This document shows, piece after piece, positions 18,208 through 29,092 of a stretch of 64,000 nucleotides of DNA. The notes beneath the pieces are model-generated. The model worked only from the letters and a program-made list of their open reading frames with translations, was not told the DNA's origin and did not search any database. The DNA lies in assembly GCF_042652785.1 (NCBI RefSeq), contig NZ_JBHSHD010000007.1:496001-560000 (forward strand), in the 5' to 3' direction. The translations under genes were made by a program, and so were the position numbers. Source of the DNA: Dokdonella_A ginsengisoli. GTDB lineage: Bacteria > Pseudomonadota > Gammaproteobacteria > Xanthomonadales > Rhodanobacteraceae. Position 1 is the first letter of the stretch. Every line of letters starts with the position of its first letter.

Positions 18208-18801
18208 TCAGACCGCGGCGGCGTATTCGGCGTCGCCGACCGTCCACAGGCGCTCCAGGCCGTAGAACTCGCGCGTGCGCGGCAGCATCACGTGGACGAT
18301 CACGTCGCCGAGGTCGACCAGCACCCATTCCGCCTCGCGCTGGCCTTCCACGCCGATCGGCGGCTGGCCGGCCTGCTTGGCCTTCCGGACGACCTCGTCG
18401 GCGAGCGACTTCACGTGCCGCGACGAGGTGCCGCTGGCGATCACGAGCAGGTCGGCGACCGAACTCTTGCCGCGCACGTCGATCTCCTGCACGTCCTTCG
18501 CCTTCAGATTGTCGAGCGCGTCCAGCACCACGCTGCGCAGCCGCTCGGCCGGATCGACGGCCTTGGGACGGGTACGCGGCCTGGCCGCGGGCTTCGCGGC
18601 GACGGGTGCGGGCTTGCGCGGCGCGGCGGTTTTCTTCTTCGCGGCGACCGGCGTCTTCTTCGCGACCGCTTTCTTCGCGGCAACCGCCTTGCGGGCGGGC
18701 GCGGATTTCTTCGCGGTAGCGGAGGTCTTGCGGGGGGCGGCCTTGGCGGCCTTGGAAGTTCCGGCCTTGAGCGGCCGTTCGCGTTTTTCCGACGTAGCCA
18801 A
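18208..18801 (-). CDS. rsfS: Ribosomal silencing factor RsfS with Lys/Ala-rich N-terminal extension
   Basis: The last ~110 residues are a complete RsfS: LRSVVLDALDNLKAKDVQEI, then DVRGKSSVADLLVIASGTSSRH, VEGQREAEWVLVDLGDVIVHV, and the tail YGLERLWTVGD. RsfS binds uL14 and blocks 30S/50S joining in stationary phase. The frame is open for about 85 more residues upstream, rich in AKKxA/APRK motifs like histone H1 tails. No ATG exists in that part, but TTG at 18799-18801 has GAGG eight bases upstream, giving 197 residues. The extension keeps the GC-rich third-base pattern of real coding DNA, so I include it. A shorter protein from an internal GTG is the alternative. Confidence 0.85.
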   Translation of the reverse strand: MATSEKRERPLKAGTSKAAKAAPRKTSATAKKSAPARKAVAAKKAVAKKTPVAAKKKTAAPRKPAPVAAKPAARPRTRPKAVDPAERLRSVVLDALDNLKAKDVQEIDVRGKSSVADLLVIASGTSSRHVKSLADEVVRKAKQAGQPPIGVEGQREAEWVLVDLGDVIVHVMLPRTREFYGLERLWTVGDAEYAAAV

Positions 18802-18963
18802 GTAGGCGACCTCGATCGTGCCAGGCGCCGGGATCGGCGCGGGCCGAGTATATGCGGATTTCGTTGACGGGTACCTGACGGCGGCGGCAGCATGCGGGCG
18901 CCGCAACCTTTCGCCGCCGAAGACGAACTCAGGCAGAGCGACTTCCGATTCCGGGGAACTGCG

Positions 18964-20628
18964 ATGGCGCGTCCGTACCTCCCGCTCGCCCTGCTGGTGC
19001 TGGCTTCCGCCGCCACGGCGCAGGTCACCTTCAGCGACGTCACGCCGACGACGGCGCCCTATTTCGCGACGCCGGCCGACGAGGATTTCTGGATCAATTC
19101 GATCGCCCCGGCAGACTACGACGGCGACGGCCGCACGGACCTCGCCGTGATCGGCTTCTACGTCGTCTACGACGTCAGCGTCGAGGACAAGCTGCTCCTG
19201 CTGCACAACGACGGCGAAGGCGGCGACGGGCGCTGGGCGTTCACGACCGTCGAGCTGCCCCTGAACGGCATGATCGCCGGCGCCTCCGACCTGGCCTGGG
19301 GCGACGTCGACGGCGACGGCGACCACGATCTCGTCGTCGCCTCGAGCGGCGCGATGGCGCTGTATCGCAACGACGGCGGCAGCCTGGTCGCGACCGACGT
19401 GGCGCTGCCGGCCTACTACGAGGACTCCGAGTACGAGGACACCTACGACCTGCGCTCGCTCACGTTCGCCGACGTCGACAACGACGGCGACCTCGACCTG
19501 CTGGTGCCCTCGGTCTACGACGAGGCGAACTTCGCGTTCAGCACGCGCCTGCTGCGCAACGACGGCGACGACGGCGCCGGCGGCTGGACCTTCACCGACA
19601 CCGCCGCGGCGATCGACCCGAGCGTGAACGCGCAGAGCGCCTGGGCCGACGAGGACGGCGACGGCGATCTCGACCTGCTGCTGGCGAACGTCGATCCGAA
19701 CACCGAGCAAGGCTTCGTGCGCCTCTTCCGCAACGACGCCGACGGCTTCCACGCCGAGGATCCGCTCGGCATCCGCATCGCGCACGGCCTGGCCGACATG
19801 GCCGACGTCGACGCCGATGGCGACCAGGACCTGCTGGTGGCCGGCAACGTGCAGGAACCGGACGAAACCTTCGTCACCGTCGTGCGCCTGTACCGCAAGG
19901 AAGCCGCCGGCTACGTCGCCGAAGACCTGATCGCCGCGCCGGCCGGCGACTGGCTCGACTTCAACGCGGCGACCTGGGCCGACTACGATTCCGACGGCGA
20001 CGTCGACCTGCTGGTCACCGGCAGCTACGTCGGCGACAGCGAGATCGCCGGCAAGTCGGAGATCTACGCCAACGACGGCGGCGCCTTCGCGCCGATCGGC
20101 GTGCAGCTGCCGGCGCCGATCGGTTCGATCGGGCGCGGCGGCGCGTTCACCTGGCTGGATCTCGACGGCGACGGCGACCTCGACTATCTCGTCGCCGGCG
20201 GCTTCTTCGTGCCCGGCGGCAACGGCCTGGTCGAGGCGCAGATCCACCTGTTCCGCAACGACGCCGTGGCGGCCAATGCCGCACCGGCGGCGCCCACCGG
20301 CCTGGCACTGGCGCCTTCCGGCGAGGACGGCATCGCGCTGAGCTGGAACGCCGCCGTCGACGACCACACGCCGGCCGCGCAGCTGACCTACGACCTGGAA
20401 CTCTGGCGCGACGCGGTGCCGGTCGCCCTGCCCGGGCGCCTGCCGCAGCCCGGCTCGATCGGCAACGGGCTGCGCCGCGACCTCGCCGGCCTGCCGCCGG
20501 GGCACTACGTGTGGCGCGTCGCCGCGGTCGACAGCGCCTACGCCGGCAGCGCCCCGGCCGGCGGCGAGTTCACCCTGCCGCTCGCCGCGGATGCGATCTT
20601 CGCCGACGGCTTCGATCCGGCCCAATAG
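18964..20628 (+). CDS. Exported FG-GAP/VCBS seven-repeat protein with C-terminal tag
   Basis: 554 residues. A signal peptide covers residues 1 to about 20 (LALLVLASAATA-Q). Seven calcium-binding DxDxDGxxDL repeats follow: DYDGDGRTDL, DVDGDGDHDL, DVDNDGDLDL, DEDGDGDLDL, DVDADGDQDL, DYDSDGDVDL and DLDGDGDLDY. They suit a seven-bladed beta-propeller, as in integrin alpha FG-GAP repeats. A fibronectin III-like domain follows (APAAPTGLALAPSGEDGIALSW to about residue 540). It ends DAIFADGFDPAQ (codons 20590-20625). It is probably a secreted or surface protein; no ligand can be assigned. It lies between rsfS and nadD, where no gene is expected in this lineage. Confidence 0.85.
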   Translation: MARPYLPLALLVLASAATAQVTFSDVTPTTAPYFATPADEDFWINSIAPADYDGDGRTDLAVIGFYVVYDVSVEDKLLLLHNDGEGGDGRWAFTTVELPLNGMIAGASDLAWGDVDGDGDHDLVVASSGAMALYRNDGGSLVATDVALPAYYEDSEYEDTYDLRSLTFADVDNDGDLDLLVPSVYDEANFAFSTRLLRNDGDDGAGGWTFTDTAAAIDPSVNAQSAWADEDGDGDLDLLLANVDPNTEQGFVRLFRNDADGFHAEDPLGIRIAHGLADMADVDADGDQDLLVAGNVQEPDETFVTVVRLYRKEAAGYVAEDLIAAPAGDWLDFNAATWADYDSDGDVDLLVTGSYVGDSEIAGKSEIYANDGGAFAPIGVQLPAPIGSIGRGGAFTWLDLDGDGDLDYLVAGGFFVPGGNGLVEAQIHLFRNDAVAANAAPAAPTGLALAPSGEDGIALSWNAAVDDHTPAAQLTYDLELWRDAVPVALPGRLPQPGSIGNGLRRDLAGLPPGHYVWRVAAVDSAYAGSAPAGGEFTLPLAADAIFADGFDPAQ

Positions 20629-20636
20629 GCTTCCGT

Positions 20637-20900
20637 CACCTCTCCCGCTCGCGCGGGAGGTCGAAGCCGCCCCCCAAGGCGGCTGAGGGTGAGCGCAGGA
20701 TGCGCGAACGGATGCGGAGCAGGGACAGCGCAGCCGCGCTGGAAGCGCGGATGAGGGAAAGCGCAGTCGGGCAGCGCACGCTCGAGCAACCCTCCCCGGC
20801 GCGCTCCCCATCGGCATCCCGGCCTCGGTCCCGGCCGCTCCGGACGGCCTCGGCCACGAGCGGGAAAGGCAGAACCGCAGCCGCCGGCCACGCCCGCGAA
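20637..20900. repeat. Intergenic repeat unit starting with CCTCTCCCGC...GCGGGAGG hairpin
   Basis: CCTCTCCCGC-TC-GCGCGGGAGG at about 20639-20660 is followed by GCCGCC...GGCGGC at about 20666-20683 and a long tail of GCGC-rich imperfect repeats. The opening matches, in reverse complement, the unit at 60431-60460. No gene is seen; the helicase promoter must lie at its right end or within it. Confidence 0.55.
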
Positions 20901-20954
20901 CCGATCGCGCTAAACTACGCGATCCTTTCTGCCGCGGCGCGACCGCTTTTTCTC

Positions 20955-23042
<2,088 letters not shown>

Positions 23043-23072
23043 CGCTCAGCGGTACGTTCGAAAAAGCAATTC

Positions 23073-23158
23073 CTCGCAGAGGCGCAGAGAGCGCGGAGAG
23101 AGCAAAGAAATCTTTCTCTGCGTTCTCTGCGCCTCTGCGAGAAAACACTTTTTTTTTT
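23073..23158 (+). repeat. Long palindrome, CTCGCAGAG family, copy 1, with T10 tail
   Basis: Arms of 27 bases at 23073-23099 and 23115-23141 match at 25 positions (consensus CTCGCAGAGRCGCAGAGA at the outer end), with a 15-base loop. Ten T residues follow at 23149-23158. It lies 30 bases after the helicase stop and could terminate it. A second copy is at 36787-36857. Confidence 0.75.
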
Positions 23159-23184
23159 GGCCTTCCGGAGAACGCAGAAGCTCC

Positions 23185-23835
23185 TCAGCCCTCACCCCGA
23201 TACGGCGCCAGCAGCGCCGGATCGGCGAACAGCGCGTCCGGCATCAGATAGCGCGGCTCGCGGCCGTCGGCGAGCAGCGCGCGCACCTGCGTGGCGGAGA
23301 TGTCCAGCGGCGTGACCGGGATCGCGATCACGCGCCCGGCCGGCGCCTCGCGCACGAAGCGCGTCTCGGTGCAGCGGCGCGAGGCGATCTTGGTGCGCAG
23401 CTCGGTCGGCAGCGTGCCGTTGTGGCCGGGCCGCGTCAGCACGCCGATGTGGGCGAGCTCGAACAGTTCCTTCCAGCGATGCCATTGCGGCAGGCCGGCG
23501 AACGCGTCGGCGCCGACCAGCAGCACCAGCGAACGCTCCTCGCCCAGTTCGGCGCGCAGCTCGAGCAGGGTGTCGACCGTGTACGACGGCCCTTCGCGGC
23601 GCAGCTCGCGCATGTCCAGCGTCAGCCGGTCCTGGCCGGCCAGCGCGGCGCGCACCAGTCCGGCGCGCTGCGTCGCGCCCGCCACCGGCTGATCGCGGTG
23701 CGGCGGCACGTTCGCCGGCACCAGGCGTACCTCGGCGTCGAGGAACTCGGCCGCTTCCCACGCCACGCGCAGGTGCGCGTTGTGGATCGGATCGAAGGTG
23801 CCGCCGAACAGGGCGAGCGGACGCGCGGCGTTCAT
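23185..23835 (-). CDS. nadD: Nicotinate-nucleotide adenylyltransferase
   Basis: 216 residues. Near the N-terminus GGTFDPIHNAHL is the NadD nucleotidyltransferase signature (GGTFDPxHxGH type). PSYTVDTL and VLLVGADAFAGLPQWHRW follow, then ISATQVR near the C-terminus, the ISSTxIR-type ATP motif. It adenylates nicotinate mononucleotide in NAD synthesis. Its ATG overlaps the holA stop by ATGA (23832-23835), so the two are coupled, as in other gammaproteobacteria. Confidence 0.95.
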   Translation of the reverse strand: MNAARPLALFGGTFDPIHNAHLRVAWEAAEFLDAEVRLVPANVPPHRDQPVAGATQRAGLVRAALAGQDRLTLDMRELRREGPSYTVDTLLELRAELGEERSLVLLVGADAFAGLPQWHRWKELFELAHIGVLTRPGHNGTLPTELRTKIASRRCTETRFVREAPAGRVIAIPVTPLDISATQVRALLADGREPRYLMPDALFADPALLAPYRGEG

Positions 23836-24854
23836 GCGAGCAGTTCCCCGCCGCGGCGCGGCGCGGCGATCGCGGCGATCAGCCGCTCCAGCTCGCGCCA
23901 GCCGTCGCCGTCGCCGCGCCCCTTGGCGATGCGGTCGATGCGCCCGGCCTGGGCCAGGCAGCGCTCCCAGTGCGCGCGGTCGCCGTTCTTCAGCGCGCGG
24001 CGGAACAGCGACTCGCGTGACGAGGGCCAGATGCGTTCGTTGCGCAGCGCGGCGTCGACGCTGCCGCCGGCCGAGGCCACGCGCAGCAGCAGCCGCAGCT
24101 GCGTGAGCAGCCAGCCGAGCAGCGGAATCAGTTCCTCGCCCTCGGCGCGCAGGCCGGCGACGATGCGCAGCGCGCGCCCGGCGTCGCCGCCGATGGCGGC
24201 GTCGGCCAGACGGAACACGTCGTAGCGCGCGTCGTCGGCGACGCTCGCCTCCAGCGTCGGCAGGTCGACGGTGGTGCCGGCGTGCAGCAGTGCGAGCTTG
24301 TCGATTTCCTGGCTGGCCGCCAGGAGGTTGCCTTCGACGCGCTCGGCCAGCAGCGCGATCGCATCGGGCGTGGCCTTCAGGCCGCGGCCGGCCATGCGCG
24401 CACCGATCCAGTCGGGCAGTTCGGCCGGCTTGAGCGGCCACACCGGCACGGCCGCGCCGACGCGCTCGATCGCCTTCGACCAGGCGCCCTCGTGCTTGCC
24501 GCTCCAGTCGTTGGCGCTGACCAGCAGCACCGTGTCGTCCGGCGGCGCCTGGCAGTAGTCGACGATCGCGGCGGAGCCGTCCTTGCCCGGCCGGCCGGTC
24601 GGCAGGCGCAGGTCGATCAGCTTGCGGCTGGCGAACAGCGAGAGCGAGCGGCCGGCGTCGCCGAGCCGGTTCCAGTCGAAACCGGCCTCGACGTCGAGCA
24701 CCTCGCGTTCGAGATAACCCAGTTCCTTGGCGCGCGCACGCAGCGCATCGGCCGCCTCGAGCACCAGCAGGTGCTCGGCGCCGGCGATCAGGTACGCCGG
24801 CTTCAGCTCGCCGGAGGCGAGCTGCTTGCGCAGCGCGGGCAGGGTCGTCGCCAT
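23832..24854 (-). CDS. holA: DNA polymerase III subunit delta
   Basis: 340 residues, the usual HolA length. N-terminal LKPAYLIAGAEHLLVLEAADALR is the degenerate Walker A-like start of the delta subunit. LLVSANDWSGKHEGAWSKAIERVG and LPDWIGARMAGRGLKATPDAIALLAERVEGNLLAASQEI are typical of the middle domains, and the C-terminal collar domain follows. Delta opens the beta clamp within the clamp loader. The gene follows lptE by 27 bases and is coupled to nadD. Confidence 0.94.
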   Translation of the reverse strand: MATTLPALRKQLASGELKPAYLIAGAEHLLVLEAADALRARAKELGYLEREVLDVEAGFDWNRLGDAGRSLSLFASRKLIDLRLPTGRPGKDGSAAIVDYCQAPPDDTVLLVSANDWSGKHEGAWSKAIERVGAAVPVWPLKPAELPDWIGARMAGRGLKATPDAIALLAERVEGNLLAASQEIDKLALLHAGTTVDLPTLEASVADDARYDVFRLADAAIGGDAGRALRIVAGLRAEGEELIPLLGWLLTQLRLLLRVASAGGSVDAALRNERIWPSSRESLFRRALKNGDRAHWERCLAQAGRIDRIAKGRGDGDGWRELERLIAAIAAPRRGGELLA

Positions 24855-24881
24855 CGCGGCGTGCGGCGGCTCAGCCGCGCC

Positions 24882-25394
24882 TCACGGCTGCTGCGCGTGC
24901 GCGACGGCCTCGAGACGGCGCAGGACCGTCTGCACCATGTCGCGCTGCAGTTCCTTCGTCAGCAGGTCGGTCTCGGCGGCGACGCCCAGCGCCTGGCTGG
25001 CGTCGAAGGTGAACTCGCGCGTCAGCTCGATCGTCTGCCTGGGCAGCAGCGCCGTGCCGGCGGCGTTCTCGACCTGGAACTCGACGTGATAGCGCAGCGA
25101 ATACTCGTTGGCGCGGGCGGTGCCGCTGACCGAGAGCACGTCGGTGGTGAACGAATTCGCGACGAACTTCATGACCGCCACGCCGTCCTCGACCGTGTCG
25201 ACGACCGTCGCGCCGGCGCGCGGCAGCGCCTTGACCAGGTCCTTGCCCAGCGGGCTGTTCGGATCGACGCCGGCGATGTGGATGCGCTGCATGCTCGCCG
25301 GCAGCTGCGCTTCCTTGCGTAGGTGGAAGCCGCAGCCGGCCAGCGCGAGGGCGAGGACGGCGACGACGGCGAAAGCGATGCGGCGATGGATCAT
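24882..25394 (-). CDS. lptE: LPS-assembly lipoprotein LptE
   Basis: 170 residues with a lipoprotein signal peptide ending LALAGC (Cys21), then GFHLRKEAQLPASMQRIHI, the LptE start. LptE plugs the LptD barrel in the outer membrane and guides LPS to the surface. No Asp follows the lipidated Cys, which fits outer-membrane sorting. It lies between leuS/GST and holA, the conserved position for lptE. Its ATG overlaps the preceding GST stop as ATGA (25391-25394). Confidence 0.93.
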   Translation of the reverse strand: MIHRRIAFAVVAVLALALAGCGFHLRKEAQLPASMQRIHIAGVDPNSPLGKDLVKALPRAGATVVDTVEDGVAVMKFVANSFTTDVLSVSGTARANEYSLRYHVEFQVENAAGTALLPRQTIELTREFTFDASQALGVAAETDLLTKELQRDMVQTVLRRLEAVAHAQQP

Positions 25395-26038
25395 GTGCGG
25401 GTTCCGGCAGCGATCGGAGGACTGGCGATCAGCAGATCATACGGTGCCTGCCAGCCCGGCAGCGAGCGGATGCGCGCCAGCCACTGCACGATCGCCGGCC
25501 ACGGGGCGAGATCGACGCCGGCCTGGTCGGTCCAGAACAGGTAGCCGCAGCACGACGCGTCGGCGATCGTCGGCGCGCCGCCGAGCAGGAAGTCGCGCTC
25601 GCGCAGGGCAAGGTCGAGGCGGTCGAAATCGGCCTGCATGCGCGCGCTCCAGTACGCCTCCAGCGCCTGGCCGGCCGGCGTGAAGCGGCGCGAGAAGCGC
25701 AGGTGCGGAAAGCTCATCGCCAGCCGGTTCGCCTCCCAGGCCAGCCACTCGCGCACGCGCGTGCGCTCGGCCGGCGTGGCGCCGTCGAGCCTGCCGTGAC
25801 GGCGCGCGAGATGGTCGAGGATCGCGTTCGACTGGCACACCGCCAGGCCGTCCTCGTCGACCAGCACCGGCACCTCGCCGAACAGCGAGACGCGGCGGAA
25901 GTCCTCCGGCCGCTGCTCGCGCGGCAGGTTCAGGTCGACCGCGCGCTGCTCGAACGGCACGCCCATCAGGCTCAGCGCCAGCGCCACCTTGTAGCTGTGG
26001 CCGGATTCGCGGTGGGAATAGAGGATGGGTCTGGTCAT
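25391..26038 (-). CDS. Glutathione S-transferase family protein
   Basis: 215 residues from the ATG at 26036-26038. The N-terminal thioredoxin fold (residues 1 to about 80) reads RPILYSHRESGHSYKVALALSLMGVPFEQRAVDL, then GEVPVLVDEDGLAVCQSNAILDHLA, the glutathione-site PVL and S/N-AI motif. The helical C-terminal domain contains LRERDFLLGGAPTIADAS, the family N-capping box. The substrate is unknown. It is inserted between leuS and lptE and coupled to lptE by ATGA, an unusual place for a GST; a sequence-derived repeat (26059-26141) separates it from leuS. Confidence 0.88.
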   Translation of the reverse strand: MTRPILYSHRESGHSYKVALALSLMGVPFEQRAVDLNLPREQRPEDFRRVSLFGEVPVLVDEDGLAVCQSNAILDHLARRHGRLDGATPAERTRVREWLAWEANRLAMSFPHLRFSRRFTPAGQALEAYWSARMQADFDRLDLALRERDFLLGGAPTIADASCCGYLFWTDQAGVDLAPWPAIVQWLARIRSLPGWQAPYDLLIASPPIAAGTRT

Positions 26039-26058
26039 GAGCAGCACGTTCGTGACGC

Positions 26059-26141
26059 CGTCATTCCGGCGGAAGCCGCAATCCGTTTCGATCGCGCCGG
26101 CAGCCCAGGCCGGACAGACCCCGGCTTGCGCCGGGACGACG
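26059..26141. repeat. Inverted-repeat element, CGTCATTCCGGCG family
   Basis: The left end (26059-26077, CGTCATTCCGGCGGAAGCC) and the right end (26123-26141) are reverse complements at 16 of 19 positions, giving an 83-base unit between leuS and the GST gene. It looks like a small non-autonomous repeat. Confidence 0.65.
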
Positions 26142-26158
26142 CGACCGGACGCTTCCCT

Positions 26159-28909
26159 TCACACCACGATGTTCACGATCTTGCCCGGCACCACGATGAT
26201 CTTCTTCGGCGTGGCGCCGGCGACGAACTCGGCCACGCGCGGCTCGGCCAGCGCGGCGCGTTCGATCTCCTCGCGCCCCGCGGCGACCGGCATCTCGATC
26301 GTGCCGCGCAGCTTGCCGTTGACCTGCACGGCCAGCTTGACGGCGTCCTTCACCAGCGCAGCCTCGTCGACGGCCGGCCAGGGAAGATCCTCGAGCAGCG
26401 TCTCGGCGTGGCCCAGCGCCTGCCACAGGGCGTGGCAGGCGTGCGGGGTGACCGGATTGAGCAGCAGCACCATCGCCTGCAGCGCTTCGTGGCGCACTGC
26501 GCGCCCCTGCTCGCTGCCGCCCTGCTCGGCGCTGCCGTCGAAGCGGCCGACCGCGTTGAGCAGCTCCATCAGCGCGGCGATCGCGGTGTTGAACGCGTAG
26601 CGGCGGCCGATGTCGTCGGAGACCTTCTGGATCGTCTCGTGCACCTGGCGGCGCAGCGTTTTCTGCTGAGGACTGAGGGCTGAGGGCTGAGGGCTGAGAG
26701 CCGAGGGCTGAGGGCTGGTGGCAACACCGCCTTGCACGTGGTTGGCGACCTCGCGCCAGAGCCGGCGCAGGAAGCGTGCCATGCCCTCGACGCCGGCCTC
26801 GTTCCATTCCAGCGACTGGTCCGGCGGCGCGGCGAACATCGAGAACAGGCGCACCGTGTCGGCGCCGAACTTGCCGACCATCGACTGCGGATCGACGCCG
26901 TTGTTCTTCGACTTCGACATCTTCTCGATGCCGCCGATCTGCACCGGCCGGCCGTCGCTCCGGAGCACGGCGCCGACCACGCGCGCCTTGTCGTCGCGCT
27001 GGATCTCCACGTCGGCCGGGTTGATCCATTCCTTGGAGCCGTCGGCGTTGTCGCGGTAGAACGTCTCGGCGATGACCATGCCCTGGCACAGCAGGTTGGT
27101 CGCCGGCTCGTCGCTGTGCACCAAGCCCTCGTCGCGCAGCAGCTTGTGATAGAAGCGGAAGTACAGAAGATGCAGGATCGCGTGCTCGATGCCGCCGATG
27201 TACTGGTCGACCGGCAGCCAGTAGTTGGCACGCTCGTCGATCTGCGCCGAGGCGCCCGGCGAGGTGTAGCGCGCGTAGTACCAGCTCGACTCCATGAAGG
27301 TGTCGAAGGTGTCGGTCTCGCGCTCGGCCGGACCGCCGCACTGCGGGCAGGTGGTCTTGCGCCACTGCGGATCGGCCTTGATCGGCGACTGCACGCCCAT
27401 GAACTCGACGTCTTCGGGCAGCAGCACCGGCAACTGGTCCTCGGGCACCGGCACCGCGTCGCACTTGGGGCAGTAGACGATCGGAATCGGGCAGCCCCAG
27501 TAGCGCTGGCGCGACACGCCCCAGTCGCGCAGGCGCCAGTTGACGCGGCGCGCGCCCTTGCCTTCCTTCTCGAAGCGCGCGGCCAGCGCGTCGAACGCGC
27601 CGCGGTAGTCCAGGCCGTCGTAGTCGCCGGAATTCACCAGCGTGCCGTAGTCGGTGTAGGCGCCGTCCTCGACGATCGCGCGCTCGAATTCCTCGACGAT
27701 GCTTTGCGCGGCGGCCGGCTCGTAGGGATCGATCGCGCGGCTCTCGCCGAGCGCGGCGCTCATCGGATCGGGGTTGCGCGCGGCGTCGCGGCCGAGCTCG
27801 CGTATCGCGTCGCGCACCGCGTCGCTGACGATCACCATCCTGATCAGCAGGTCGTACTTGGTGGCGAACTCCCAGTCACGCTGGTCGTGGCCGGGCACCG
27901 CCATCACCGCGCCGGTGCCGTAGCCCATCAGCACGAAGTTGGCGATCCACACCGGCAGCTTCTCGCCGGTGACCGGATGGATCGCGGTCAGGCCGGTGTC
28001 GATGCCCTTCTTCTCGGCCGTCTCGATCTCGGCCTCGGCGGTGCCGCCGTGGCGGCATTCCTCGACGAAGGCGGCGACCAGCGGCTTGTCCTTGGCCGCC
28101 TTCAGCGCCAGCGGGTGCTCGGCGGCGACGGCGAGGTAGGTCACGCCCATCAGCGTGTCCGGACGCGTCGTGAACACCGTCAGCGGCTCGCTCTCGCCCT
28201 CGACGGCGAACTGGATCTCCAGCCCTTCCGAGCGGCCGATCCAGTTGCGCTGCATGGTCTTGACCGAATCCGGCCAGCCCGGCAGCCGGTCGAGGCCGTC
28301 GAGCAGCTCCTGCGCGTAGTCGGTGATCTTCAGGAACCACTGCGGAATCTCGCGCTTCTCCACCAGCGCGCCGGTGCGCCAGCCGCGGCCGTCGATGACC
28401 TGCTCGTTGGCGAGCACGGTCTGGTCGACCGGATCCCAGTTCACGACCGAGTTCTTGCGATACGCCAGGCCCTTCCTGAACAGGCGCACGAACATGCGCT
28501 GCTCGTGCACGTAGTAGTCCGGGCGGCAGGTGGCGAACTCGCGCGACCAGTCGATCGCGTAGCCCATGGTCTTGAGCTGCGCGCGCATGTGGTCGATGTT
28601 GGCGTAGGTCCACTTCGCCGGCGCGGTCTTGTTCTTGATCGCGGCGTTCTCGGCCGGCAGGCCGAACGCGTCCCAGGCCATCGGCTGCAGCACGTTGCGG
28701 CCGCGCATGCGCTGGTAGCGGCTGATCACGTCGCCGATCGTGTAGTTGCGCACGTGCCCCATGTGCAGCGCGCCGGACGGATACGGCAGCATCGACAGGC
28801 AGAAGAACTTCGGCCGCGCCGGATCCTCCTTCACCTCGAAGGCGCGCGTGTCGTTCCAGAATTTCTGCGCGGCGGCTTCGACCGCCTGCGGTTCGTAGGT
28901 TTCCTGCAT
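26159..28909 (-). CDS. leuS: Leucyl-tRNA synthetase
   Basis: 916 residues. HMGH at 49-52 (HIGH motif) and KMSKS at 663-667 are the class I ATP sites. The CP1 editing domain is present (TTRPDTLMGVTYLAVAAEHPL, and GTGAVMAVPGHDQRDWEFA). CPKC and CPQC zinc-type pairs follow. The anticodon-binding domain starts around HETIQKVSDDIGRRYAFNTAI. Just before it, residues ~731-749 read as repeats of SPQPSAL, encoded by a TGAGGGC-type heptamer array at 26665-26717. E. coli LeuRS has only a short linker there, so this is an in-frame expansion at the hinge. It heads the lptE-holA-nadD cluster. Confidence 0.96.
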   Translation of the reverse strand: MQETYEPQAVEAAAQKFWNDTRAFEVKEDPARPKFFCLSMLPYPSGALHMGHVRNYTIGDVISRYQRMRGRNVLQPMAWDAFGLPAENAAIKNKTAPAKWTYANIDHMRAQLKTMGYAIDWSREFATCRPDYYVHEQRMFVRLFRKGLAYRKNSVVNWDPVDQTVLANEQVIDGRGWRTGALVEKREIPQWFLKITDYAQELLDGLDRLPGWPDSVKTMQRNWIGRSEGLEIQFAVEGESEPLTVFTTRPDTLMGVTYLAVAAEHPLALKAAKDKPLVAAFVEECRHGGTAEAEIETAEKKGIDTGLTAIHPVTGEKLPVWIANFVLMGYGTGAVMAVPGHDQRDWEFATKYDLLIRMVIVSDAVRDAIRELGRDAARNPDPMSAALGESRAIDPYEPAAAQSIVEEFERAIVEDGAYTDYGTLVNSGDYDGLDYRGAFDALAARFEKEGKGARRVNWRLRDWGVSRQRYWGCPIPIVYCPKCDAVPVPEDQLPVLLPEDVEFMGVQSPIKADPQWRKTTCPQCGGPAERETDTFDTFMESSWYYARYTSPGASAQIDERANYWLPVDQYIGGIEHAILHLLYFRFYHKLLRDEGLVHSDEPATNLLCQGMVIAETFYRDNADGSKEWINPADVEIQRDDKARVVGAVLRSDGRPVQIGGIEKMSKSKNNGVDPQSMVGKFGADTVRLFSMFAAPPDQSLEWNEAGVEGMARFLRRLWREVANHVQGGVATSPQPSALSPQPSALSPQQKTLRRQVHETIQKVSDDIGRRYAFNTAIAALMELLNAVGRFDGSAEQGGSEQGRAVRHEALQAMVLLLNPVTPHACHALWQALGHAETLLEDLPWPAVDEAALVKDAVKLAVQVNGKLRGTIEMPVAAGREEIERAALAEPRVAEFVAGATPKKIIVVPGKIVNIVV
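26665..26717. repeat. Heptamer array (TGAGGGC)n inside leuS
   Basis: About seven imperfect copies of the seven-base unit. Because seven is not a multiple of three, three units encode one seven-residue repeat (SPQPSAL) in the minus-strand leuS frame. The same unit occurs at 52687-52801. Confidence 0.85.
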
Positions 28910-29013
28910 GGGGATTCGGCGCGGCCGCGGCCACGCGCTCAGTCGACGAAAGTGATGCAGCCTAGCGCAGCGCGGCCCCGCACGACAAATTCGCCGCCGC
29001 GCCGACGGCAACG

Positions 29014-29046
29014 AAAAAAGCCGCGCCGCCGGGGCGGCGGCGCGGC
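29014..29046 (-). terminator. Rho-independent terminator of the 29093-31531 gene
   Basis: On the minus strand a perfect 11-base stem (29046-29036 with 29030-29020) and a five-base loop is followed directly by six T residues (29019-29014), 47 bases after the stop. It separates this unit from leuS. Confidence 0.85.
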
Positions 29047-29092
29047 GCGGAGGCGGCGCGGAGGGAGGACGCCGCCTGCCGGAGCCGGCGGA

